A stretch of 64,000 nucleotides of DNA from Paeniglutamicibacter antarcticus_C (lineage in GTDB: Bacteria > Actinomycetota > Actinomycetes > Actinomycetales > Micrococcaceae): NCBI RefSeq assembly GCF_039544305.1, contig NZ_BAABLK010000012.1:1-64000 (forward strand), read 5' to 3'. A program made the translations under genes and the position numbers. Each line of letters begins with the position of its first letter. Position 1 is the stretch's first letter. The notes beneath the pieces are model-generated. The model ran no database searches. It saw only the letters and a program-made list of their open reading frames with translations, and was not told the origin of the DNA. Shown here piece after piece: positions 24,884 through 32,471 of this stretch.

Positions 24884-25008
24884 GGCTCCATCTTGCCATG
24901 ACCAGCGGTGCCGGTAGCCGAAGCGCTGCTAACGCAAACCAACGGTGGAATCTGCCCTGACCGGCGGAATTTCACGGTCAGTGACGCCGTGTGGCCCAGG
25001 AAACGGCT

Positions 25009-25995
25009 CTAGGGGGTCACGATGATCTTTCCCGTGTGCCGGCCGGAATCGAAGTACTCATGCGCGGCAGCCACCTCGGGGAAAGGAAACCGGCGGTCGA
25101 CCGACAGCTTGAGGCTGCCCTCGGCGAGCAAGGGCAGCGCTCGTTCCCTCACTGCTGCAACGATTTCTTCCTTTTGCGCCAGCGGACGGGCGCGCAGCGT
25201 CGTGCCCATGACCCGGGCACGCTTTGCCATCAAGGCCCCGATATTCAGTTCGGCCTTGGCCCCGCCCTGCAGTCCGATGACCACCAGGGTGCCGTTGTTG
25301 GCGAGCACACGCACATTCTGTGCCAGGTACTTCGCTCCCACGACGTCCAGGATTACATCCACCCCGGCACCGTCGGTCAGTACCATGGTCCGTTCGGCAA
25401 AATCTTCTTCCCTGTAGTTGATTCCTCCGTGAGCGCCCAGAGCCAAGCAGTAGGCGATCTTTTCCTCGTTCGATGCCGTCACCAGTACCTTGGCCCCGGC
25501 CGCGACGGCCAACTGGATGGCCATGGAACCGATTCCTCCGGCTCCGCCATGAAGCAGCACGGTATCTCCTTGCTCCAACCCTGCTTCGAGAAAGAGGTTG
25601 GACACCACGGTGGAGGCCACCTCCATGAATCCGGCAGCATCCACCAGGTCCACATTCTCAGGGACCTGGAGCACAAGGCCGACGGGAACAGCAACGTACT
25701 GGGCGTACCCACCACCGGAGAGCAGGGCACAGACCCGCTGGCCCTCAGAAATCCCGGCGACTCCCTGGCCCACGGATTCGATGGTGCCCGAGACCTCCAG
25801 CCCGGGAATGTCACTGGCACCGGGAGGAGGCGGGTAGACGCCTTTTCGCTGCTGGACATCGGCACGGTTCAGTCCAAAGGCCTCCACCTTGATCAAGACC
25901 TCCCCCGGCCCGGGGACCGGCTTGAGTCGCGCGACCTCGGCAAGCACCTCGGGACCACCTGCACCCTGGTATTCAATGGCACGCATCATCGTCAT
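25009..25995 (-). CDS. NAD(P)H quinone oxidoreductase, PIG3 family
   Basis: 328 residues of the medium-chain dehydrogenase superfamily, zinc-free. The N-terminal GroES-like domain (MRAIEYQGAGGPEVL, VEAFGLNRADVQQRKGVYPPPPG) is typical of PIG3/TP53I3-type quinone reductases. The Rossmann domain has LLHGGAGGIGSMAIQLA at about 140, and the end HEYFDSGRHTGKIIV is diagnostic. It reduces quinones by one electron with NADPH; physiological substrate unknown. Of the clustered ATGs the first (25995) is nearest to an AAGGAAG site. Confidence 0.88.
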   Translation of the reverse strand: MTMMRAIEYQGAGGPEVLAEVARLKPVPGPGEVLIKVEAFGLNRADVQQRKGVYPPPPGASDIPGLEVSGTIESVGQGVAGISEGQRVCALLSGGGYAQYVAVPVGLVLQVPENVDLVDAAGFMEVASTVVSNLFLEAGLEQGDTVLLHGGAGGIGSMAIQLAVAAGAKVLVTASNEEKIAYCLALGAHGGINYREEDFAERTMVLTDGAGVDVILDVVGAKYLAQNVRVLANNGTLVVIGLQGGAKAELNIGALMAKRARVMGTTLRARPLAQKEEIVAAVRERALPLLAEGSLKLSVDRRFPFPEVAAAHEYFDSGRHTGKIIVTP

Positions 25996-26125
25996 GGTTA
26001 TTGCCCAACTTCCTTGGTTTTACTTCGTTGGCTTGGCCGATGCTGGCCACTCTACCGCCCGTGGTTTTCGGTTCCCTATTGCCGGCGAGGTGACGTGGTG
26101 GTCCAGTGGCACCCTCCGGCTGGCG

Positions 26126-26131
26126 TATACT
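26126..26131 (+). promoter_or_regulatory. -10 of tRNA-Ser(TGA)
   Basis: TATACT lies 19 nt upstream of the tRNA. No good -35 hexamer is visible at the right distance. Confidence 0.5.
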
Positions 26132-26149
26132 TTTTTGGTCTGGATGTCT

Positions 26150-26237
26150 GGATGGTTGTCCGAGCGGCCTAAGGAGCTGGTCTTGAAAACCAGTGTGCGG
26201 TAACCCCGTACCAAGAGTTCGAATCTCTTACCATCCG
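26150..26237 (+). tRNA. tRNA-Ser (anticodon TGA)
   Basis: 88 nt with acceptor GGATGGT/ACCATCC, anticodon loop CTTGAAA, a long variable arm (class II, TGTGCGGTAACCCCGTAC region) and T-arm GTTCGAATC. CCA is not encoded. Confidence 0.95.
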
Positions 26238-26247
26238 CTCAATTGAG

Positions 26248-26283
26248 AAGAGGCGGTTCCCGTACCAACGGGAACCGCCTCTT
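26248..26283 (+). terminator. tRNA-Ser(TGA) terminator
   Basis: Perfect 16-bp stem (26248-26263 with 26268-26283) around the loop ACCA, followed by TT. It also faces the convergent FAD gene. Confidence 0.8.
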
Positions 26284-26338
26284 TTCGCATGCCGGCATCT
26301 TGGGCCCGGACGGCCCCGAATCGGCGTACGTCCTCGAT

Positions 26339-28369
26339 CTAGCGGGGCTGGTTCAGCTCCTGTACCTGGCTTAGCCGCAGCAGCTCGCGGGCAATGTCTT
26401 GGGCATCGCCAAGGGTCCGCGCCGAACCTTCAAGCGAGGCGCCCGCCTGTGCAGCGATTGCGGTGCCCCACTGCACCGAGGACAGCTGCAACCCCATCAC
26501 GAAGATCGCACGGTGCGCCACTCCCAGGGCATCAACCAGTCGATAGGGTTCACCCTTCACCGCGAACCCGGAACCAGGCAGCGGTTCCCCCTCATCGGTG
26601 CGCATCCCAAAAGGCGCAGCCACTCCGTCAGCAAGCATCTGCAGCAGCAGCAGCGACGAGCTCTGCAGCACCCTGTTCGCCGGCATCATGGCTTCAATGA
26701 GGATCCGCGCGGTATACCCGGGGGCATCGACCCAGGGCGAAGCCGCAGTGAACCTTCGTGCCGGCAGATCGATCTCGAACTCCGGGTCCGGACCGATGAA
26801 TTCCACGACGTTGGCGCGGGCCAATGCGGCAAGCTCCTCGATGCGCTGCACCGGTGGGCCGGAGGCAAGCCCCTCGACCAACGGCTCGAACCACCCTTGG
26901 ACTTCATCCAGGCGCGACTCGTCAGAGATCAAGCCCTCGGCAATCATCTTCTTGACAACCATGCGACCGGCGTTCAAGGTGGCGATGGCCATTTTGAGCG
27001 GGTTTTTCTCTCCGTCCGCGGAGGCGATCGCGTCGGATTCCAGGTATTCCATGACCGCTTGCTGATATTCCTTCGAGGAGGAGAAGCCTCGCTCCATAAA
27101 AGGATGCCCAAGGCCTGGAACGTCAAGGAAGCCCAGTTCCGGTGCGTGTTCCGCAACCAGCCGGCGGGCGCCTTGGAGCCACACCTGCGACCCTGCCTGG
27201 TGTTCGGCGTCAAGGATTGTCCCTAGCTTCTGAACAAACGTTTCCGGGTCAATGGCGAATCGGGAGCGGTGGCGGCTGGCGGCTGTGCTGTAGTAGGCCA
27301 GCAATACGTCGCGGTGAAGCAGCGGCCATACGTGGGCATCGAAGCGCACCGTTGCTTCGGGCTCCAGCAGCCGGGCCTCTGCGACCTTCTGCACGATGAC
27401 CTCGAAGTCGAGGTACTGCAGCTTCACCGACTTCGGGATGAATTCTTCGATGCAGGATTTCGCACGGTAGGGCGTGCCCCGCCGGGAGGCTGCCACGATG
27501 CGTGGTTCGCGTCCCGATGGCCAATATTCTAACGCCCGCCCGGGACCGCCGTTGACCTCCCTGAACTGGCCCCCACGGCCCACCGTCAGGGCGACCATCA
27601 CATCAAAGAAGTTCAGGCCCAACCCGCGCACCAATACGGTTTGCCCGGGCGGAACCTTGTCCCAGGGAACGTCGGTGGGGACGTTGGGGCCTTGGTAGGT
27701 AAGCCCCATGTCCAAAGCGGCCTGCGCCATGGCGTCTTGTTTGGGGTTCAGGCGTGCCGGCACATGGCCCAGCGCCAGGATCACAGCGTCGGCATCCATC
27801 TCGAATTCCACGCCACGGCCCTTGTTCGGAACAGCATCGTCCAGACGGTGTCCCCGAAGTCGGTAGTCGGCCTTCCCTCTGTTCAGTGCCGTGATCTCCG
27901 CACGCTCCACCCGCACGTCAGCAACCGCCTCGTGGGCACGCAGTGCCGCCACCGAGCGATCAAAGACATGGCGCAGGTACCTCCCGTAAAGTGCGCGCGG
28001 CGGATAGGAACCACGCGCCATCTCCTTTAGCTCCTGGGCTTCGACGCTGCTGAGGGCAGCGCCGTCACCGCCGGACAGCCGCCATTGCTCGAAGCTCAGT
28101 CCCGGTTCGCCAGGTTGGGTTCGTTCAGGTGCAACGGTGGGGAACCCTGCCGGGGTGTTCATCAGGTAGAGCCGCGACTGGGTTGTGGACCAGACGCGTC
28201 CTGCCCCCGGGTCAGCGACGTCGAACACCACCACGGTGATCGGACGTGAATAGTTTTTGGTACGCCGCAGTTCACTGGCCAGTCGTTCAACGACCGAGGT
28301 ACCTCTTGGCCCGGCGCCCACGATGGCAATGGTGTACGGTTCACGACCGGATTTCTGCTGCGCATTCAC
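26339..28369 (-). CDS. Large FAD/NAD(P)-binding protein
   Basis: 676 residues. The N-terminal dinucleotide motif IVGAGPRGTSVVERL (about 15-30), MNTPAGFPTVAPER and AVILALGHVPARLN, followed by a second nucleotide site VLVRGLGLNFFDVMVAL, fit the FAD-NAD(P)-binding family PF13454. These proteins resemble flavin monooxygenases but their substrates are mostly unknown. The C-terminal 300 residues are helical with no domain I recognise. The start is GTG at 28369, with TAGGCT 6 nt upstream. It is divergent from the prolyl oligopeptidase gene. Confidence 0.78.
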   Translation of the reverse strand: MNAQQKSGREPYTIAIVGAGPRGTSVVERLASELRRTKNYSRPITVVVFDVADPGAGRVWSTTQSRLYLMNTPAGFPTVAPERTQPGEPGLSFEQWRLSGGDGAALSSVEAQELKEMARGSYPPRALYGRYLRHVFDRSVAALRAHEAVADVRVERAEITALNRGKADYRLRGHRLDDAVPNKGRGVEFEMDADAVILALGHVPARLNPKQDAMAQAALDMGLTYQGPNVPTDVPWDKVPPGQTVLVRGLGLNFFDVMVALTVGRGGQFREVNGGPGRALEYWPSGREPRIVAASRRGTPYRAKSCIEEFIPKSVKLQYLDFEVIVQKVAEARLLEPEATVRFDAHVWPLLHRDVLLAYYSTAASRHRSRFAIDPETFVQKLGTILDAEHQAGSQVWLQGARRLVAEHAPELGFLDVPGLGHPFMERGFSSSKEYQQAVMEYLESDAIASADGEKNPLKMAIATLNAGRMVVKKMIAEGLISDESRLDEVQGWFEPLVEGLASGPPVQRIEELAALARANVVEFIGPDPEFEIDLPARRFTAASPWVDAPGYTARILIEAMMPANRVLQSSSLLLLQMLADGVAAPFGMRTDEGEPLPGSGFAVKGEPYRLVDALGVAHRAIFVMGLQLSSVQWGTAIAAQAGASLEGSARTLGDAQDIARELLRLSQVQELNQPR

Positions 28370-28381
28370 GGTTTCAGCCTA
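28367..28381 (-). promoter_or_regulatory. -10 element with leaderless start (FAD protein)
   Basis: TAGGCT (28376-28381, minus strand) ends 6 nt before the GTG. Confidence 0.5.
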
Positions 28382-28451
28382 GTCGCACGGACCCCGGGAT
28401 CACCGCTCGACGCCCACGCCGTTTCCTTGCACTGCATGAGAGACTGTGCCA

Positions 28452-30677
28452 ATGAGCCCTTCTTCACCTCGTCAGACAGAACCACGTGCCACGGATCCAA
28501 AGGCCGAGGCCATCGGCCTCAAAACCGCTGCAACGACTGCTCCGGCACCACCGGAGGAGACCATGGACCGAAGCACTCCCGAGGACAAGTTCCTGTGGCT
28601 GGAGGAACTGGCTTCCGGGGAGGCCATGACCTGGGTCCTCGAACAGAACGCCCGTACCGAGGACGAACTCTTTGACGAGGATTTCGCGGCCACGCGGGAA
28701 GGGATCCTCGCGGTCCTGGATGCGGCCGACAGGATCCCGATGGTCACCAAGCACGGCGCACACTACTACAACTTCTGGCGCGATTCGTTGCACCCCAAGG
28801 GGTTGTGGAGGCGCACCAGCTGGGAGTCATACCAACAGCCTGATCCGGTGTGGGAAGTACTGCTTGATGTCGATGCCCTGGCCAAGTCCGAGGGCATCGA
28901 CTGGGTCTTTTCCGGAACACAGTTGCTTCGTCCGGAACCCGGCAACGAATACTCCCGGGCACTGGTCAAGTTGTCCCCCGACGGCGGGGACCAGGTGCGT
29001 GTGCGGGAGTTCGACATGCCAAACCTCGCCTTTGTCCAAGGAGGCTTCGACCTGCCGGTGGCAAAGACCAACGTTTCCTGGGCTGATCCCGACACGTTAT
29101 TTGTGGCCACCGATTTCGGCGCCGGTTCGCTCACCCTCTCCTCATACGCCCGCACCGTGCGCCGGCTGGTCCGCGGAGGCGACCTTTCCACTGCCGAGGA
29201 AGTCTTCTCCGTCGACCCTTCCCACGTCCTGGCGTATGTTTCCCATGACTCGACCCCGGGCTTTGAACGCGACGTCGCCCATGACGTCATTGATTTCTAC
29301 AATTCCAAGACCTTTGTGCGTCGCGGAAACGATTGGGTGCACCTGGCTGTGCCCACCGACGTCGGTGTCTCGCTGCACCGCAGCTGGGTGCTGTTCTCCC
29401 CGCAGACCCCGTGGATCCATGCCGGGGGCACACACGTTCCAGGTTCACTCGTCTTGGCCGATCTTGCTGGTTTCTTGGCCGGCACCGCAACCCTGCGTGA
29501 CATCTTTGTCCCCACGGATTCCACGTCGCTGCAGTCAATTGGTTTCACGGCAAACCATATACTGCTCAACACCCTCAAGGATGTCTCCTCCGAGATCCTC
29601 ATTTGCGATCCCGACCGCGATTTCGCCATGCGCACCATGGACCTTGGTTCCCCGTTGCACAGCTTCAGCATCTCTCCCGTCGACGACGAGGATCCCCAAT
29701 GTAGCGATGATTTCTGGCTGACCTTGAGCGGATTCCTCACTCCCAGCGCGCTTGCCCGCGGAACCGTTGCCACCACGGAGAGCGAGAACGCTTCCACCAA
29801 GACCATCAAGAGCGCACCCGCCCGTTTCGATTCCAGCGACTTCGAGGTTTCCCAACACTTTGCCGTTTCAGACGACGGGACACGGGTCCCTTACTTCCAG
29901 GTCTCCCCGCGGGATCTTCCGCTCGACGGGAAAAACCCGGTGCTGATGAATGGCTACGGAGGCTTCCAGGCCAGTCTCACCCCAAGCTATCTCGGTGCGT
30001 TGGGTCCGGGCTGGCTGGCGCGAAGCACCTCGGAGGGCCGGCACGGAACCTACGTGGTGGCCAACATCCGTGGCGGCGGCGAATACGGTCCGCGATGGCA
30101 CCGTGCGGCGCTGCAGGAAAACCGGCATCGGGCGTACGAGGACTTCGCGGCCATCGCGCGGGATCTCATTTCCCGTGGAGTCACCTCCCGTGAGCACTTG
30201 GCCGCTACCGGCCGATCCAACGGCGGGTTGCTCATGGGCAACATGATCACCGGCTACCCGGAGCTGTTCGGCGCGATCTCCTGTGGCGTCCCGTTACTGG
30301 ACATGCGCAGGTACACCCGGCTTGCCGCCGGTCATTCCTGGATTGCGGAGTACGGGGACCCGGATGTGCCCCAGGACTGGGAATTCGTTCGGACGTTCTC
30401 CCCCTATCACCGTCTGGATGATGCATTGCCCGAGGGAACAGATTACCCGGCTTCGCTGATTTGGAGCTCGACAAGTGATGACCGGGTCGGGCCTGTGCAG
30501 GCCCGCAAGATGGCCGCAAAGATGATGGACATGGACGTGGGCAATGTCCGGTACCACGAGTCCCTTGACGGCGGACATGCCGGGGCAAGCGACAACGGCG
30601 CCACCGCTACCATGCTGGGCACAAGCTACGAGTTCCTGTGGCGCAACATCACCGGCCAAGGCCGCGGTTTGGGCTAA
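28452..30677 (+). CDS. Prolyl oligopeptidase family serine peptidase (S9)
   Basis: 741 residues. The N-terminal beta-propeller (about 75-440) is followed by the alpha/beta-hydrolase domain. Catalytic Ser lies in GRSNGGLLMG, Asp in SSTSDDRVGP and His in DGGHAGASD; NGYGGFQ and ANIRGGGEYGPRWH are further S9 hallmarks. The family cleaves short peptides after proline or related residues, usually in the cytoplasm; no signal peptide is seen. Start uncertain: ATG at 28452, GTG at 28446 or ATG at 28563 are in frame, and the first 38 residues look disordered. The stop overlaps the convergent pseudogene by 4 nt. Confidence 0.88.
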   Translation: MSPSSPRQTEPRATDPKAEAIGLKTAATTAPAPPEETMDRSTPEDKFLWLEELASGEAMTWVLEQNARTEDELFDEDFAATREGILAVLDAADRIPMVTKHGAHYYNFWRDSLHPKGLWRRTSWESYQQPDPVWEVLLDVDALAKSEGIDWVFSGTQLLRPEPGNEYSRALVKLSPDGGDQVRVREFDMPNLAFVQGGFDLPVAKTNVSWADPDTLFVATDFGAGSLTLSSYARTVRRLVRGGDLSTAEEVFSVDPSHVLAYVSHDSTPGFERDVAHDVIDFYNSKTFVRRGNDWVHLAVPTDVGVSLHRSWVLFSPQTPWIHAGGTHVPGSLVLADLAGFLAGTATLRDIFVPTDSTSLQSIGFTANHILLNTLKDVSSEILICDPDRDFAMRTMDLGSPLHSFSISPVDDEDPQCSDDFWLTLSGFLTPSALARGTVATTESENASTKTIKSAPARFDSSDFEVSQHFAVSDDGTRVPYFQVSPRDLPLDGKNPVLMNGYGGFQASLTPSYLGALGPGWLARSTSEGRHGTYVVANIRGGGEYGPRWHRAALQENRHRAYEDFAAIARDLISRGVTSREHLAATGRSNGGLLMGNMITGYPELFGAISCGVPLLDMRRYTRLAAGHSWIAEYGDPDVPQDWEFVRTFSPYHRLDDALPEGTDYPASLIWSSTSDDRVGPVQARKMAAKMMDMDVGNVRYHESLDGGHAGASDNGATATMLGTSYEFLWRNITGQGRGLG

Positions 30678-31067
30678 ACGCCGGATGCCCGGCCGAGACG
30701 TAACCGCAGTTTCGGGCCCAACCTGACCTCGTGGGGCAGCAGGCTCAGTTCCAACGGACCATTAACGAACCCGTGTTGCTGCGCTATCAGGCCAAGGTAC
30801 TGCCAGTGGTCAGCGGCCGCGCTCTTCTGGCTCATGCTCTCGAACGGCTCATCGTGACCGACCACGACGAGCGCCGTTTCCCTGATCCCTGTCTCCGAGA
30901 CAACGGTCCACTGCTGGTTTGTGCCCCCATCCCCGGTCGTCGAGGAGCAGGATCTTGCCTCCGTTCTCCAGCACCATTTCGAGCCGCACGGCCACGGATA
31001 CCTGGCCTTTGCTTGACTAGGAGTCATCGAGTTCGGCGGTGACGAGCAGTGAGATTGCGCGTGTCAT
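30674..31067 (-). pseudogene. Conserved hypothetical gene with nonsense codon and frameshift
   Basis: From ATG at 31067 (AAGGTGG upstream) the frame reads MTRAISLLVTAELDDS, then a TAG (31017-31019) at codon 17. The same frame continues convincingly as VSVAVRLEMVLENGGKILLL until a run of five G (30924-30928 on the plus strand as C), where the frame shifts by one. It then continues as TVVSETGIRETALVVVG, DHWQYLGLIAQQHG and LSLLPHEVRLGP to the stop at 30674. The intact product would be about 130 residues, cytoplasmic, of unknown function. Two independent lesions suggest real decay. Confidence 0.7.
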
Positions 31068-31151
31068 GGGTTCCACGCCACCTTCCCGGCGCTTTCGGGC
31101 CCCGGGATTCCGCGGGATTCGGTGCGGTACTGCCGTGACGGGGTGCTCGTT

Positions 31152-31180
31152 TTGTGTGCCGAGCCAGCTTTGGGTAGTCT
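31152..31180 (+). promoter_or_regulatory. Promoter of tRNA-Ser(GCT)
   Basis: -35 TTGTGT (31152-31157), 17-nt spacer, -10 TAGTCT (31175-31180). Confidence 0.6.
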
Positions 31181-31203
31181 AGGGGAGCTGGAAACAGTGA
31201 AAT

Positions 31204-31292
31204 GGACACGTGCCAGAGCGGCCGAATGGGCTTCACTGCTAATGAAGTGTCGGGGTTAAACTCGACCGGGGGTTCAAATCCCCCCGTGTCCG
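31204..31292 (+). tRNA. tRNA-Ser (anticodon GCT)
   Basis: 89 nt class II tRNA: acceptor GGACACG/CGTGTCC, anticodon loop CTGCTAA, long variable arm and T-arm GTTCAAATC. CCA is not encoded. Confidence 0.95.
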
Positions 31293-31295
31293 CTG

Positions 31296-31325
31296 AAATA
31301 GCCTCGATATTTTTCGAGGCTATTT
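31296..31325 (+). terminator. tRNA-Ser(GCT) terminator
   Basis: AAATAGCCTCGA (31296-31307) pairs with TCGAGGCTATTT (31314-31325), followed by T-rich sequence. Confidence 0.8.
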
Positions 31326-31448
31326 TCGTTTAAGTTTCGTTTAGTCTTTATGGCGCAGAGCAGTCGGCCGGATTTATCGACAACCGCAAAACTGCGTGGC
31401 GCTGGCTCCGGTGGCGGGAATCAACCACTTGTGCCCAGCTTCGTGGTC

Positions 31449-32384
31449 TTACTTCTCGCCATCCCCAAAGGCATTGAGCAATGTTCGCACCATCTCGTCG
31501 GGAAGGCCCGTGTGGCGGACAACGATGCCCGTTGCCGCGTCCATCTCTCCTAGGCGCAAGTGGTCCAGAAGTTCCGAACGCTCGGGCTCATCCAGGTCGT
31601 TGATGCCGAACTTCACCACACCATCAGGTCCCTGCCCTTCAAAGCTGAAATCGGCGATGTTGGAGGTTGCCGCGCTGTTTCCACTCAAGGGTGAGGCCGC
31701 CAGCATCCGCAGGATCTCTACCTGCTCCAGCCCCGAGTGCTTGGCTATGAGAGCCGCCGCTCCGGGGAGGTCTTGGTCGCGGACGAGCGAAAGGAACTGG
31801 TCGTATTCGGCAGGTGGCAGGTCCTCGCTGGCGAATTCCCGCGATTCGCCGTCCACCAGGTAGGAAACCTTGAATTGGGTGGACGTCTGCTCCGTGTCGC
31901 TTCCAAACTCTTCGGCCCATTCGCTGGGCACCACCCATGGATCGTCGGCAAGAGTACCTGGGGCGTGGAGTGCCGGAAGTTCTGTGGCGGCATCGGGTTC
32001 CCGCGTCGTCGAAGCCGGCTGTTCGTCCGTCTTGGCCGCCTCACGCTCGGCTTCGAGCTGCTGGCTGATGGTTGGGCCGGCTACGGGTTCCTGGCGTACT
32101 TGGGGGAAACGTTCCAGGCTGCGAACGGCAACGATGCTGGCTTTGTACCCTTCGCCGGTCATCGCCTTGTAGTTTTGGACCGCTGCCATGAAATCACCCT
32201 GCGCCAAGGACTTGTACACCGCACGGTGGCCCTCGGCCGTCAGCTTGGAGGCCACGAGCTGGGCCGATTCCGGGGTGATGGCGGCGGCCACCTCGGCAGA
32301 GTTCTTGATGCGCAACTTCCGCAAGCCCAGCCAGGCTAGTCCGGCAATGAGCAGCGGGACGAGAACCCAGAGCAGTGTTTCCAT
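31449..32384 (-). CDS. Membrane-anchored hypothetical protein
   Basis: 311 residues: an N-terminal membrane helix (about 4-21) and a long cytoplasmic part. Three small helical repeats can be seen, each with an LxxG-type helix about how units of a chain are passed on (TAEGHRAVYKSLAQGDFMAAV, LPGAAALIAKHSGLEQVEIL, EMDAATGIVVRHTGLPDEMV); this resembles ribosomal L7/L12-like or UBA-like short helices, but I cannot assign it. Residues 100-160 are Pro/Glu/Ala-rich and likely disordered. The ATG at 32384 has TAGTCT 6 nt upstream. It lies 87 nt after recQ's stop on the minus strand side. Confidence 0.6.
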   Translation of the reverse strand: METLLWVLVPLLIAGLAWLGLRKLRIKNSAEVAAAITPESAQLVASKLTAEGHRAVYKSLAQGDFMAAVQNYKAMTGEGYKASIVAVRSLERFPQVRQEPVAGPTISQQLEAEREAAKTDEQPASTTREPDAATELPALHAPGTLADDPWVVPSEWAEEFGSDTEQTSTQFKVSYLVDGESREFASEDLPPAEYDQFLSLVRDQDLPGAAALIAKHSGLEQVEILRMLAASPLSGNSAATSNIADFSFEGQGPDGVVKFGINDLDEPERSELLDHLRLGEMDAATGIVVRHTGLPDEMVRTLLNAFGDGEK

Positions 32385-32396
32385 ACCTCTAGACTA
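32382..32396 (-). promoter_or_regulatory. -10 element with leaderless start (hypothetical 31449)
   Basis: TAGTCT (32391-32396, minus strand) ends 6 nt before the ATG; the AGAGG between could alternatively be a weak ribosome site. Confidence 0.4.
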
Positions 32397-32471
32397 CGGC
32401 CCGGCGGGACCCAGCGCTAAGTTACCTGCAGCTTTGGTTGCGTCCGCGGCTGCAGGTTCCCCGCCCACCGC

